NCBI GenBank assembly: GCA_012960415.1
Contig: DUBH01000040.1
Span: 40,870-82,205 of the forward strand
DNA: 41,336 nt
Direction of reading: 5' to 3'
Source of the DNA: Henriciella sp.
Lineage (GTDB): Bacteria; Pseudomonadota; Alphaproteobacteria; Caulobacterales; Hyphomonadaceae
Under the pieces are notes generated by a model. The model was not told where the DNA came from, made no database searches, and was given only the letters and a program-made list of their open reading frames with translations. Positions 1-8,767 of the stretch are shown in pieces (positions within the stretch are counted from its first letter, which is position 1; each line of letters begins with the position of its first letter). Made by a program: the position numbers and the translations under genes.

Positions 1-915
1 CAGTCTGCGGCTTTCTATGTCACCGGCGACAAGCGCCCGGGCGTTGCCAATGCGCGCCAGGTGCAGGGCAAAGAGCTTTCCTACAATAATATCAACGATA
101 CCGACGCGGCGTTTGAGCTGATCGGTGAGCTCGGTGATGAGCGTCCAGCCGTTGCGATCATCAAGCACGCCAACCCTTGCGGCGTGGCGATGGGCGATAC
201 GCCGCTCGCCGCTTACAAGGCGGCGCTGGAATGCGACTCGACGTCTGCTTTTGGCGGTATTGTCGCGCTGAACCGCCTCCTCGACGAAGAAACGGCGCAA
301 GAGATCACGAAGATTTTTACCGAGGTCGTCATCGCGCCGGGGGCTGATCAGGGCGCGCTGTCTGTCTTCGAGAAGAAGAAGAACCTTCGCCTCCTGCTTA
401 CCAGTGGTGTGCCGGACCCGCTGGCGCGCGGTCGTGTCGTGAAAAGCGTGGCGGGCGGCCTTCTGGTGCAGGACCGTGACTTCGGGCGCGTGTCGAAGGA
501 CGATCTTCGCGTCGTCACGGCCAAGGCACCAAGCGAAGAAGAGCTCGAGGACATGCTGTTTGCCTGGCGCGTCGCCAAGCATGTGAAGTCCAATACCATC
601 GTCTACGTGAAGGATAGGGCGACTGTCGGTATCGGCGCGGGCCAGATGAGCCGGATCGATTCTGCGCGTATCGCCGCCCGCAAGGCGGTGGATGCCGCCG
701 AAGTGGCAGGCTGGGATGAGCCGAAGACCCGAGGCTGTGTCGCGGCATCAGATGCGTTCTTCCCGTTCCCGGATGGTCTGCTGCAGGCGGCGGAAGCCGG
801 TGCGACGGCGGTGATCCAGCCGGGCGGCTCTATCCGCGATGAGGACGTGATCAAGGCGGCTGACGAGGCAGGCCTTGCCATGGTCTTCACCGGTATGCGT
901 CACTTCAGGCACTAG
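1..915 (+). CDS. purH: Bifunctional AICAR transformylase / IMP cyclohydrolase PurH, 3' part
   Basis: PurH catalyses the last two steps of purine synthesis: formyl transfer from 10-formyl-THF to AICAR, then ring closure to IMP. The frame is open from base 1, so the gene begins left of the window and only the last 305 residues are seen. These are the AICAR transformylase half, with the family motif KHANPCGVA, a [11 protein letters not shown] segment and the usual C-terminus GMRHFRH. The cyclohydrolase half is missing only because of the window edge. A GTG at 61 is an internal valine. The ybgC start follows within about 40 bases, so the tol genes may be partly co-transcribed from upstream. Confidence 0.96.
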   Translation, partial: QSAAFYVTGDKRPGVANARQVQGKELSYNNINDTDAAFELIGELGDERPAVAIIKHANPCGVAMGDTPLAAYKAALECDSTSAFGGIVALNRLLDEETAQEITKIFTEVVIAPGADQGALSVFEKKKNLRLLLTSGVPDPLARGRVVKSVAGGLLVQDRDFGRVSKDDLRVVTAKAPSEEELEDMLFAWRVAKHVKSNTIVYVKDRATVGIGAGQMSRIDSARIAARKAVDAAEVAGWDEPKTRGCVAASDAFFPFPDGLLQAAEAGATAVIQPGGSIRDEDVIKAADEAGLAMVFTGMRHFRH

Positions 916-952
916 AGCGTTGGCAGAGGCCGTCTCCCCCTTTGATGCCGCG

Positions 953-1363
953 ATGCAGCACTGGCTGCCGGTCAGGGTCTATTACGAGGACACTGACTTT
1001 ACCGGTATGGTCTATCACGCCAATTATCTGCGCTTTTTTGAGCGGGGCCGGTCTGAATTTCTGCGCGATGCCGGTGTTTCGCACCAGTCGCTTCTGGCGC
1101 TGCCGGAGCCTGCGGCCTTCACCCTGACCAATGTGCAGGTGGATTATAAGCGCGCGGCGAGGATCGATGACGCGCTGATGATCTGCTCACGCTATACCGG
1201 CGTGAAGGGCGCAAAGGTCCTGTTCGAGCAGACGGCCCGTCGCGGCGACGAGGTCATCGCGGAGGCCGTGATTACCGCGATCATGATCCATACAGACGGG
1301 CGGCCGCGCCGGCCAATTCCGGATGTGGTTGAGAAGCTTCGTCCTTTTATTTTCAAGGCCTGA
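953..1363 (+). CDS. ybgC: Acyl-CoA thioesterase YbgC, tol-pal associated
   Basis: A hot-dog fold acyl-CoA thioesterase of the 4-hydroxybenzoyl-CoA thioesterase family, which commonly opens the tol-pal operon. The 136-residue protein shows the family signature near its N-terminus, YYEDTDFTGMVYHANYLRFF, with the catalytic Asp in EDTD and the His of YHANY. The ATG at 953 gives a normal YbgC N-terminus. A TTG at 920 in the same frame would add 11 residues, and neither has a strong ribosome binding site. It precedes tolQ by 178 bp. Its link to Tol-Pal function is by conserved position; the physiological substrate is not visible here. Confidence 0.9.
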   Translation: MQHWLPVRVYYEDTDFTGMVYHANYLRFFERGRSEFLRDAGVSHQSLLALPEPAAFTLTNVQVDYKRAARIDDALMICSRYTGVKGAKVLFEQTARRGDEVIAEAVITAIMIHTDGRPRRPIPDVVEKLRPFIFKA

Positions 1364-1371
1364 GCAAGGGT

Positions 1372-1387
1372 GAGGCATTTTTGCCTC
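1372..1387 (+). other. Short perfect hairpin between ybgC and tolQ
   Basis: A 6-bp perfect stem, GAGGCA/TGCCTC, closes a four-T loop just after the ybgC stop. No T-run follows, so it is a weak terminator candidate. It may act as an mRNA 3'-end stabiliser or partial attenuator before tolQ. Confidence 0.35.
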
Positions 1388-1541
1388 TATAGCCTTCTGC
1401 AGTCGGTCATTCGGCACATATTCTGCTTCAGATGCCAAGTTTCCGCCTGATTTCCGTAGGATAGGGGGAGCAGATTGATCGTGCGGTCTGATGGGGGCCG
1501 TGCGCAAAGGCTGTGCTGCAGCCAGCAAGAAGAGGAATTTC

Positions 1542-2249
1542 ATGGAAAGCGACGTCACCGCACCGATTGTCAACGATGCCGGCTTCTCCCTTCTCGGTCT
1601 CCTTCTGGAAGCCGATATTGTGGTCAAACTCGTCCTTATCATCCTGCTCATTGCCAGCCTCTGGTCATGGGCTGTGATCATTGAGAAGTCCTTCGCCGTG
1701 TCGCGTGCACGCCGCCGGGCAAAGGCTTTCGAGGACGCCTTCTGGTCAGGCCGGGCCGATGACCTTGATCGTCGTGGCCCACCTTCGGGCAGCGATGCAG
1801 CCTCGCGCATCTATGCATCCATCTCGCGTGAGTGGAGCGATGCCCGGCGCGCGCCAGAGCCAAATGATCACATGATGATGATTGACCGGGCGGAGCGCTC
1901 GCTGCGCGCTGGCGTCGACCGTGAAGTCGGTCGCATCAGCAACGGTCTCGGCGTTCTGGCCACGATTGGTTCTGCATCGCCGTTCATCGGGCTTTTCGGG
2001 ACAGTCTGGGGCATCATGAACGCGTTTCTCAACATTGCTGAGAAACAGGACACCAGCCTCACCAACGTCGCAGGCCCGATTGCCGAAGCGCTGTTTGCGA
2101 CGGGCCTCGGCCTCGTCGCGGCTATCCCGGCGGTCATTTTCTATAACAAGTTCACCGGCGACGTGAACCGGTTCGCAGACCAGCTCGATACGTTCAGCCA
2201 GGACCTCCTGGTGCGCCTGTCGCGCCGAGCTTCGGACCTCGGAGCGTAG
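1542..2249 (+). CDS. tolQ: TolQ, proton-channel subunit of the Tol-Pal motor
   Basis: TolQ is a MotA/TolQ/ExbB family inner-membrane protein that, with TolR, uses proton-motive force to energise TolA during outer-membrane constriction. The 235-residue product has one membrane helix near residues 20-45, a cytoplasmic loop, and two C-terminal helices. The second helix carries the family motif around GSASPFIGLFGTVWGIMNAF, and the third has the TGLGLVAAIPAVIFYN stretch. The ATG at 1542 was chosen over an upstream GTG because AGAGGAA lies just before it and the N-terminus then matches the family. tolR starts 3 bp after the stop, indicating one operon. Confidence 0.96.
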   Translation: MESDVTAPIVNDAGFSLLGLLLEADIVVKLVLIILLIASLWSWAVIIEKSFAVSRARRRAKAFEDAFWSGRADDLDRRGPPSGSDAASRIYASISREWSDARRAPEPNDHMMMIDRAERSLRAGVDREVGRISNGLGVLATIGSASPFIGLFGTVWGIMNAFLNIAEKQDTSLTNVAGPIAEALFATGLGLVAAIPAVIFYNKFTGDVNRFADQLDTFSQDLLVRLSRRASDLGA

Positions 2250-2252
2250 GTC

Positions 2253-2699
2253 ATGGCTGGAGGATTTGCTGCTGGCCCGTCAGGGCGAAACCGCGGCCGC
2301 CGCGCAATGGCCGCAGAGATCAACGTAACCCCGCTTGTCGACGTCATGCTCGTGTTGCTGATCGTATTCATGATCACGGCGCCGCTGCTGACAACGGGCG
2401 TCGAAGTCTCACTGCCGAAAGCGTCGGCGGAGAACCTGCGTGCGCCGCAGAGCCAGCCGCTTTCGGTGTCGCTCGACTCCAGCGGGGCGATTTACATTCA
2501 GGAAACGCGCGTGAACCCGGAAGAACTCGTCTCGACACTCTATGCGATCGCAGGCGAGGGCTATGAGGAGCGTATCTTTCTGCGGGCAGATGAGGGCGTG
2601 AATTATGGGCAGGTCATGAATGTCATGACCCGAATGCAGCGCGCCGGTTATCGCAACATTGCCCTCGTCACGGACCCTCAGGCCGAGGAGTCGCGCTAG
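2253..2699 (+). CDS. tolR: TolR, ExbD-family subunit of the Tol-Pal motor
   Basis: TolR is the partner of TolQ: a single-span inner-membrane protein with a periplasmic domain. The 148-residue sequence has a basic cytoplasmic start, then INVTPLVDVMLVLLIVFMIT near residues 24-43. The Asp within this helix is the proton-carrying residue of the family. The periplasmic half has the ExbD pattern, including DEGVNYGQVMNVM and a C-terminal NIALVTD strand. It lies 3 bp after tolQ and 3 bp before tolA, so translation is probably coupled. Confidence 0.96.
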   Translation: MAGGFAAGPSGRNRGRRAMAAEINVTPLVDVMLVLLIVFMITAPLLTTGVEVSLPKASAENLRAPQSQPLSVSLDSSGAIYIQETRVNPEELVSTLYAIAGEGYEERIFLRADEGVNYGQVMNVMTRMQRAGYRNIALVTDPQAEESR

Positions 2700-2702
2700 G
2701 AT

Positions 2703-3596
2703 ATGATCCGAGGCCTTCCGGCATCTGTCATGCTGCACGCTGCAGTGATTGGCGCAGGCTATATCGCCTGGCCCTACGTCGCGACGAGCGTGACGGAGGA
2801 TGAGTTTGTCGTGGTGCCCGTCGAACTGGTCGATGTCGGTGAGATGACGAACGTCGCGCCGGTTATCGAACCGCAGGAGCCGGAGGAAGAAGAGCTCGAG
2901 CCAGAGCCGGAACCTGAGCCCGAGGAAGACGAGGAGCTTCCCGTAGAGGATATCCCCGATGAACGGGATATTCCGGTCGATGAGGTCGAAACGGCCCGCG
3001 AAGCTGCGCCGCCTGAGGAAGAAGACGATATACTTCCGAACTTCGAGGCAGAAGCCGACGAGGAAGAAGAAGCTCCGCCAGAAGAGCCCAAGGAGGAGCG
3101 CCCGGCCACGCCGAACCCGAAGCGCAATAGCAGCGCGCTCGACAATCTTCTGAACTCAGCGGAATCGACCTTCCAGAGTGAGCGTGAAACCCGCCGGGAA
3201 ACGCAGGCCCCGCGCCGTGAAACACCGCCGCGCGAAGAAACGCCTGCACCACAGGAACAGCGCGCGGGCGCAGGTGAGCGGACGGCCAACACTGTCCGGA
3301 TCGAGCAGCTGCTCTACAATCAGATCTATCCATGCTGGGACGGGGTTGGCGATCAGCCAGAGCCGGAGCGGCTTAATGTCAGCATGCGGGCAAGACTGGA
3401 TGCTGAAGGCAATGTGCTCGATCTCGACCTTGTGCGCCCGTCGCGCGCGCCAATCGGGGACCGGCCCATGCAGCTTGCCATCGAACGGGCACAACGTGCG
3501 GTCCAGAAGTGTCAGCCTTACAGGCTTCCGAGGGATGATTACGATCTCTGGAAGGAAGCCAATATCAATCTCGGCCCGGCTTTTACGGGTGACTAG
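2703..3596 (+). CDS. tolA: TolA-like energy transducer with acidic linker
   Basis: TolA links the TolQR motor to TolB and Pal across the periplasm. The 297-residue product has an N-terminal membrane helix (about residues 8-25), a long linker (about 50-200), and a C-terminal TonB/TolA-type domain. That domain begins at VRIEQLLYNQIYPCWDG and has two cysteines, in YPCW and QKCQPYR, which can form the usual disulphide. The linker is unusual: it is Glu/Pro/Asp-rich up to about residue 140 and then Arg/Glu-rich, instead of the Lys/Ala helix of enterobacterial TolA. Assignment rests on position between tolR and tolB and on the C-terminal domain. Confidence 0.88.
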   Translation: MIRGLPASVMLHAAVIGAGYIAWPYVATSVTEDEFVVVPVELVDVGEMTNVAPVIEPQEPEEEELEPEPEPEPEEDEELPVEDIPDERDIPVDEVETAREAAPPEEEDDILPNFEAEADEEEEAPPEEPKEERPATPNPKRNSSALDNLLNSAESTFQSERETRRETQAPRRETPPREETPAPQEQRAGAGERTANTVRIEQLLYNQIYPCWDGVGDQPEPERLNVSMRARLDAEGNVLDLDLVRPSRAPIGDRPMQLAIERAQRAVQKCQPYRLPRDDYDLWKEANINLGPAFTGD

Positions 3597-3620
3597 ACGT
3601 CAGGAAAGGGCGATAGCCAG

Positions 3621-4979
3621 ATGATGAAATCAATTGCCGCCTATCTCTTCGCTGCCTTGGTGGCGGTCATTCCCGCCGCGACGGCGCAGGTGACCGTGAA
3701 TATTTCCGAAGGCACGCTGAAGCCGACGCCGATCGCCATCCCGGTGTTTGAAGCTGAAGGCGCGGATCGTCAGCTGGCGACGGACATCACCTCTGTCATC
3801 CAGAATGACCTTCTGTCGACCGGCCTCTTCGAGATCACCCCTGAGAGCGCTTTCATCCAGCGCGACCTGTCGATCAACACGCAGCCACGCTTTGCCGACT
3901 GGAAGATCATCCAGACCGATGCGCTGGTGGTGGGCGAAGTTGACCGGGTAACCATCGAAGGTGTCGAGTTCATCCGCGCGTCTGTTCGCCTCTGGGACGT
4001 CTATGGCGAGGAAGTCATGCGCCTCGAGGGTCAGGCCGGGCGCCGTTTTACCGCGAAGCCTGAAGACTGGCGGCGGATCGCTCACAAGATCGCAGACACC
4101 ATCTATGCCCGACTGACCGGTGAAGACCCGTATTTCGACTCGCGTATCGTCTATGTCGCTGAAACCGGCCCGAAGGATGACCGCACCAAGCGCCTTGCGA
4201 TCATGGATTCCGATGGCGCCAATGTGAAATACCTCACCTCCGGCACGTTCACGGTTCTGACGCCGCGTTTCTCGCCGTCAAACCAGCAAATCACCTATAT
4301 GTCGTTTGAGAACAACCGGCCGCGCGTCTACCTGTTCGATATCCAGAGCGGACGCCAGGAAGTGCTTGGCAATTTCCAGAATATGACTTTCGCGCCGCGC
4401 TTCTCTCGCGATGGCCAGTCGGTGCTTCTGACGCAGGCGGTGAACGGCAATTCGGACATCTATCTGCGAGACCTCGTCACCCAGAGCACGCGCAGGCTGA
4501 CCGATCATCCGGCAATCGATACATCGCCCTCCATGTCGCCTGATGGACGCCAGATTGTCTTCAACTCTGACCGCGGCGGCAGCCCTCAGCTCTACATCAT
4601 GAACACGGACGGCTCTGCCATGACCTGTCCGTCGGGTGGCCGCGATACGGCGTGCCGTATCACCTTCGGGTCGGGCCGCTATTCCACGCCGGTGTGGAGC
4701 CCGCGCGGTGACCTTATCGCCTTCACCAAGCAGTCGCGTGGCCGCTTCTCCATCGGTGTCATCGGCACAGACGGCGAAGGTGAACGTGTCCTGACGGAAT
4801 CCTATCTTGATGAAGGTCCGGAATGGTCGCCGAATGGCCGCGTGATCACTTTCTTCCGAGAGCGTGCCCCAGGTGCTGGCCCACAGCTCTGGTCTGTCGA
4901 CCTGACCGGTCGCAACCTGCGCCAGATACCAACTCCAACGCAGGCCTCGGACCCTGCATGGTCGCCGCTTCTGAACTAA
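3621..4979 (+). CDS. tolB: TolB, periplasmic beta-propeller of the Tol-Pal system
   Basis: TolB is a periplasmic protein that binds Pal and TolA. The 452-residue protein begins with a Sec signal peptide (basic MMKS, hydrophobic core, cleavage likely after ATA before QVTV). An N-terminal alpha/beta domain follows, with VFEAEGADRQLATDI and a TDALVVGEV strand. From about residue 190 come WD40-like TolB repeats with recurrent pairs such as PRFSPSNQQITYMS, PSMSPDGRQIVFNSDRGG and PVWSPRGDLIAFTK. AGGAAAGGG lies before the tandem ATGs at 3621 and 3624; either may start. It is followed by an intrinsic terminator before pal. Confidence 0.96.
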   Translation: MMKSIAAYLFAALVAVIPAATAQVTVNISEGTLKPTPIAIPVFEAEGADRQLATDITSVIQNDLLSTGLFEITPESAFIQRDLSINTQPRFADWKIIQTDALVVGEVDRVTIEGVEFIRASVRLWDVYGEEVMRLEGQAGRRFTAKPEDWRRIAHKIADTIYARLTGEDPYFDSRIVYVAETGPKDDRTKRLAIMDSDGANVKYLTSGTFTVLTPRFSPSNQQITYMSFENNRPRVYLFDIQSGRQEVLGNFQNMTFAPRFSRDGQSVLLTQAVNGNSDIYLRDLVTQSTRRLTDHPAIDTSPSMSPDGRQIVFNSDRGGSPQLYIMNTDGSAMTCPSGGRDTACRITFGSGRYSTPVWSPRGDLIAFTKQSRGRFSIGVIGTDGEGERVLTESYLDEGPEWSPNGRVITFFRERAPGAGPQLWSVDLTGRNLRQIPTPTQASDPAWSPLLN

Positions 4980-4991
4980 TTCCCGGTACGT

Positions 4992-5029
4992 GTGCCCGGA
5001 CGAAAAGCCCGGGCACTAAATAATTTTTT
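4992..5029 (+). terminator. Intrinsic terminator between tolB and pal
   Basis: An 8-bp stem, GTGCCCGG (4992-4999) with CCGGGCAC (5009-5016), is followed by TAAATAATTTTTT. This suggests that pal is also transcribed from its own promoter, which fits the need for much more Pal than TolB. Confidence 0.8.
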
Positions 5030-5109
5030 CCGGAACCTATCGTCAGCCACGAAGTTGACAAAATCCGACACTAATGGGTCGCGCCAACGACCTTACGAAG
5101 GAGTAACCA

Positions 5110-5667
5110 ATGCGTCGTCTAGTTCTCTCTACTGCTTCCCTCGCTCTGGTGCTTGGTGCCACTGCTTGTGCATCCAAGCCAAAACCGAGCGACGATTCGG
5201 CGTCGCAAGTTTCCGATAACGGTAGCGCAAATACCGGTCCGGTGCGCGAGTCCGACATTGAAACCCCGAACCGCGTCATCGACTCCGGTCCGGCCGCTGG
5301 TTCGCTCGAAGACTTCCGCGTGAATGTCGGCGACCGCGTCTACTTCAACCTCGACCAGTACCGCCTCGACGCTGACGATCAGGCCGTTCTGCAGCGTCAG
5401 GCCGCCTGGCTGCAAAACTACCCGAACGTCCGTATCCTCGTTGCCGGCAATGCCGACGAGCGCGGCACCCGCGAGTACAACCTTGCACTCGGTGAGCGCC
5501 GCGCATCTGTGGTCCGCGACTATCTTGTGAACCTCGGTGTCAGTCAGTCGCGCATCGACACAGTTTCCTACGGCAAGGAGCGTCCAATCGCACCAGAGTC
5601 GAACGAAGCTGCATGGGCGATGAACCGCAATGCCTTCACCCAGATCATGGGCGGTCCAAGCAGCTAG
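5110..5667 (+). CDS. pal: Pal, peptidoglycan-associated outer-membrane lipoprotein
   Basis: Pal is an outer-membrane lipoprotein whose OmpA-like domain binds peptidoglycan and TolB. The 185-residue product has a lipoprotein signal with lipid-modified Cys at residue 21 in ATACASK. A low-complexity linker and an OmpA domain from about residue 70 follow. That domain contains VYFNLDQYRLDAD, the diaminopimelate-binding segment NADERGTREYNLALGERRA and a C-terminal NRNAF. The family usually has GHADERGT; here the His is Asn. A strong ribosome binding site, GAAGGAGTAACC, precedes the ATG. The gene is bracketed by terminators at 4992-5029 and 5697-5732. Confidence 0.97.
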   Translation: MRRLVLSTASLALVLGATACASKPKPSDDSASQVSDNGSANTGPVRESDIETPNRVIDSGPAAGSLEDFRVNVGDRVYFNLDQYRLDADDQAVLQRQAAWLQNYPNVRILVAGNADERGTREYNLALGERRASVVRDYLVNLGVSQSRIDTVSYGKERPIAPESNEAAWAMNRNAFTQIMGGPSS

Positions 5668-5696
5668 AAGCTGAGGACTGACAATAACTGAATCAG

Positions 5697-5732
5697 AAAG
5701 CCGGGCGTCATAATTTGGCCCCGGCTTTTTTC
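5697..5732 (+). terminator. Intrinsic terminator after pal
   Basis: A 9-bp perfect stem, AAAGCCGGG (5697-5705) with CCCGGCTTT (5720-5728), runs into a T-run. It ends the pal transcript before cpoB. Confidence 0.88.
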
Positions 5733-5781
5733 TTATCTATATGCTGAACTCGTGCATATACCGCCCCGAAGAGGCCTTTTC

Positions 5782-6741
5782 ATGATCCGTATGGTTCCGC
5801 TCATTGCCGCGCTCGCCCTGTTTGCCCCGATAGAGGCAAGCGCCCAGTCAAATCGTGCGCCGATCACGCGCGGCGCAACCAGCGGCGACCTCGCGACGAC
5901 TGTGAACGATATGCGCCAGCGCATGGCGCAGATGGACCTTGAGCAGAAGCGCTTGGACGATGAGATCAACCGTCTCAACGGTGAGATCGAGACCCTGCAG
6001 TTCCTGCTCTCTCAATCGCGAGATGAGTCCGAGCGGATGCAGCGCGATGACCAGCGTATCGGCCAGTCCATCCGCGAGCTGACCGAGCAGAATGAACGTT
6101 TGCAGCGCCAGATCTCTGCGCTGCAGGAAGATGTCAGCCAGAACCGTGCCGAGGTGGATGAGGTTCAGGAAACGACGCCGGCCACGAGCCGTGGCGAGAC
6201 CCAAACGTCTTCGACAACCCAGCCGCGCGGAACCAGCAATAGCAGCAGCGCCAACGCGCAAGAGCGCGCACCGGCGGCATCGCAAACCGCGTCGTCGGGT
6301 AATCCCGACTATCAGGGATCACTTGGGACGCTCGGCGCGAGTGACCTTCCAGGCGAAGCAGGCCCACTCTTCGCAGCGGCGAAGTCGCGCCTTCTGAAGT
6401 TTGATTATGCCGGTGCTGAAGATGCTTTCCGTGCATTCCTCGACCGCTTCTCTGACGATCCTCAGGCCGGAGAGGCGCAATACTGGCTCGCTGAGACCCT
6501 GTTCCAGCAGGAAGCCTATGGCGAGTCCGGTGAGGCCTATCTGAAAATGATCCGCGAATATCCAGATGATGCGCGCGCCCCGGATGCGCTCGTCAAACTG
6601 GCCCGCTCCATGCGCCTTGTCGGTGATACCGACCGCGCTTGCGAGGCTCTGGATGTCCTGCCGCAGCAATATCCGAACGCTTCGGGCGTGACGCGTAACC
6701 TCGCGGCCCTGGAACGCACGCGGGCAGGGTGCAGCGCCTAG
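5782..6741 (+). CDS. cpoB: CpoB (YbgF), Tol-Pal cell-division coordinator
   Basis: CpoB is a periplasmic protein that couples peptidoglycan synthesis to Tol-driven outer-membrane constriction. The 319-residue product has a Sec signal peptide ending near ASAQS. A coiled coil follows (about residues 45-120, heptads such as MDLEQKRLDDEINRLNGEIE), then a Thr/Ser/Ala-rich linker and a C-terminal TPR domain beginning near LFAAAKSRLLKFDYAGAEDAF. Those TPR repeats are the standard YbgF signature. The start at 5782 follows GAAGAGG and gives the signal peptide directly; the ATG at 5752 would place 10 residues before it. The 3' end overlaps tilS by 13 bp. Confidence 0.93.
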   Translation: MIRMVPLIAALALFAPIEASAQSNRAPITRGATSGDLATTVNDMRQRMAQMDLEQKRLDDEINRLNGEIETLQFLLSQSRDESERMQRDDQRIGQSIRELTEQNERLQRQISALQEDVSQNRAEVDEVQETTPATSRGETQTSSTTQPRGTSNSSSANAQERAPAASQTASSGNPDYQGSLGTLGASDLPGEAGPLFAAAKSRLLKFDYAGAEDAFRAFLDRFSDDPQAGEAQYWLAETLFQQEAYGESGEAYLKMIREYPDDARAPDALVKLARSMRLVGDTDRACEALDVLPQQYPNASGVTRNLAALERTRAGCSA

Positions 6742-7919
6742 ACGCCTTTAGCTGTCAGCTCATCGATGCGGTGGCAGCCGGGTCGCAGGGCCCGGTCTGC
6801 GTTGCTGTATCGGGTGGGAGTGACTCCCTCAGTCTGCTGAACCTTTCACAGGCATGGGCAGAAAAGAGTGGGCGCGACCTGCTTGTCCTGACGATTGATC
6901 ATGGTCTGCGCCCTGAAGCTGCCGAGGAGGCGCGATGGGTGGCGGATCTCGCTCGAGACCGTGGGGTCGCGGCTGAAATCCTGACATGGTCGCCGGAGAA
7001 GCGCAGCCAGAATGCTGCCCGGAAGGCCCGACACGCCTTGTTGGCAGAGGCTGCGCGTGCAGCCGGCTCAGGCACGGTATTGATCGGTCACACGCTGACA
7101 GATGTGGTGGAGACGCTGTTGATGCGGCTGTCGCGGCCCGTGCGACTAGCAGGCGCTGTTGGGCCGCAGCCTGTCTCCGTCTCTCCGGTCTGGCCTGAAG
7201 GGCGCGGTATCATACTGGCACGACCGCTTCTTTCTTCGCGACGCGCTGACCTCGTCGCGGACCTTGAAGCGAAAGGGCAAAGCTGGATCAGCGACCCTGG
7301 TAATGAGGCGGACTATTACGAGCGGGTGCGGGTCCGCAGGCTTGTCGCGGCGCTGGACGGCGCACGTCTCAAGCGGATCTGTTTCGACGCCATGCGCATT
7401 CGGGCGGTTGAGGACTTGCAGCTCTCGCAGCTCCTGATCGAGACAGTGCACACCGATCCGGGCGGCCTGATTGAGGTCGATATCGGGCGGGTGGACGCGG
7501 CACCGGGGGTCCGCGGGCGGTTTTTGGACGTGCTCCTTCAGGCGGCATCTGGCACCAGTCATGGTGCGGCGGCTCAATCGGTGACCGATCTAGCTGAGAT
7601 GACCTTCTCTGGCGGCCCGCGGAGCCGCGTAACGCTAGGTGGCGCATGGGTTCAGCGGCGCGGCAATCAGTTGTTGGTCGGGAGAGACCCGGGCGAAGCG
7701 CGGAAAGCATGGGCCGACGGCATATGGGATGGGCGCTATCAACGCCTGCGTATGAGTGAGACGCTCGAACCAGTTGAGAGGATGGCGCTGCCATTTCTCG
7801 TGCGCCAGAGTGCGCCGGGTGAGCCTGCTGAGGAAATCATCTCCGCCCGGCTGGCGCAGTGGAGCAGGGCATTGAGACTGGGCGCGCAGTTCAGCGCCGC
7901 GATGGTCCAAAACGTCTAA
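6729..7919 (+). CDS. tilS: tRNA(Ile)-lysidine synthetase TilS
   Basis: TilS converts C34 of the tRNA(Ile) CAU anticodon to lysidine, allowing AUA decoding; it is normally essential. The 396-residue protein has the N-type ATP pyrophosphatase P-loop SGGSDS at about residues 29-34. It also has the family stretches LTIDHGLRPEAAEEARWV and LIGHTLTDVVETLLMRL (the HTxxD motif), followed by a diverged C-terminal region. It starts at a GTG inside cpoB, so it is probably translationally coupled. In many alphaproteobacteria ftsH comes next, but here a minus-strand formyltransferase begins 6 bp after the stop. Confidence 0.92.
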   Translation: MQRLDAFSCQLIDAVAAGSQGPVCVAVSGGSDSLSLLNLSQAWAEKSGRDLLVLTIDHGLRPEAAEEARWVADLARDRGVAAEILTWSPEKRSQNAARKARHALLAEAARAAGSGTVLIGHTLTDVVETLLMRLSRPVRLAGAVGPQPVSVSPVWPEGRGIILARPLLSSRRADLVADLEAKGQSWISDPGNEADYYERVRVRRLVAALDGARLKRICFDAMRIRAVEDLQLSQLLIETVHTDPGGLIEVDIGRVDAAPGVRGRFLDVLLQAASGTSHGAAAQSVTDLAEMTFSGGPRSRVTLGGAWVQRRGNQLLVGRDPGEARKAWADGIWDGRYQRLRMSETLEPVERMALPFLVRQSAPGEPAEEIISARLAQWSRALRLGAQFSAAMVQNV

Positions 7920-7925
7920 GGCGCG

Positions 7926-8696
7926 CTACCAGACGCCCCGGCTGAACCCGCTCCAGAGATAGCCCCCAAGGGTTGGGGCGAAATACTGCTTCGATGGCAG
8001 GTCGACCTTATGCGGGCGAAGTGAGCCGGTGAGCGCGTCTTCCATGGCGCGCACCACAATGTCACGGCTACCTGCGGCCATCCGCCAGAGATAGGTATGG
8101 AAGTTGTCTTCCGGTTCGGGCCGAAGGCGCGACTGGTAAAGGATATCGCCGGTGTCTACGCCCTGATCGACAAGATGGACAGTCGCGCCGAAGTGCTCAG
8201 GCTCTCCGTTGGCGAGGGCGAAATAGCCGCCGAACATGCCGCGATAGGCCGGATTGATGCCGGAATGATAGTTGATGAAGGGCGCGTCGATGCTGGCCAG
8301 CGTCTTTTTCGAGATCATGCGCGTGGAAACCACGAAGACCGCTTTCGGGTCGAGCGATTTCAGCGCGGCGCGGCACTGGTCGGAATTAACAGATGGCACC
8401 TCGATGAGGTTGGTGCCGCTCCTTGGCTCCGGTTCGAGCTTTTCGCGCGCGATGAGCCGGGCAATCGTATCCTGGCTGCCTTGGCTGGTGAGTTTGATCG
8501 GGATGCGCGCAGCCTGCATGCTGGCCACGGTCAGCGGCCCGAGAAGCTTGCGGCGGCGACGCCAGAGCGTCGACTGGGATTCGCCCTCTTCGCGAATGAC
8601 CGGGAAGTCGCCGAAGCGCTCCCTTAGCGTATTGATCATGATCCAGGCGTGCGGGCCGCCTGCGGTCAGCGCAACAATCTTCGGTGCCGTAGCCAT
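7926..8696 (-). CDS. Formyltransferase-family protein (Formyl_trans_N fold)
   Basis: A 256-residue protein of the GART / methionyl-tRNA formyltransferase / sugar formyltransferase superfamily, which moves a formyl group from 10-formyl-THF to an amine. The catalytic triad pattern is visible: Asn and His in INYHSGINPAYRG (about residues 147-159) and Asp in HLVDQGVDTGDIL (about 182-194). The N-terminal strand is KIVALTAGG. It lacks the C-terminal tRNA-binding domain of Fmt and is longer than PurN, so the acceptor could be an amino sugar or peptide amine; the substrate is unknown. The ATG at 8696 follows AGGGAGCG. It points toward tilS and stands 71 bp after glmM on the same strand. Confidence 0.8.
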   Translation of the reverse strand: MATAPKIVALTAGGPHAWIMINTLRERFGDFPVIREEGESQSTLWRRRRKLLGPLTVASMQAARIPIKLTSQGSQDTIARLIAREKLEPEPRSGTNLIEVPSVNSDQCRAALKSLDPKAVFVVSTRMISKKTLASIDAPFINYHSGINPAYRGMFGGYFALANGEPEHFGATVHLVDQGVDTGDILYQSRLRPEPEDNFHTYLWRMAAGSRDIVVRAMEDALTGSLRPHKVDLPSKQYFAPTLGGYLWSGFSRGVW

Positions 8697-8767
8697 GTCA
8701 GTTCGCTCCCTGATTAGGACAGTCTGACAGGTGGATTGCAAGTATCAGGCTAGTTGGCGGCGGGGGG

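Noticed and set aside
2774-3292. Serine-rich frame opposite tolA
   Set aside because: The serine run is simply the reverse of Glu codons in the acidic TolA linker.
5055-5083. TTGACA before pal as a promoter
   Set aside because: A good -35-like hexamer is present, but no acceptable -10 stands at 16-18 bp, so no promoter is claimed.
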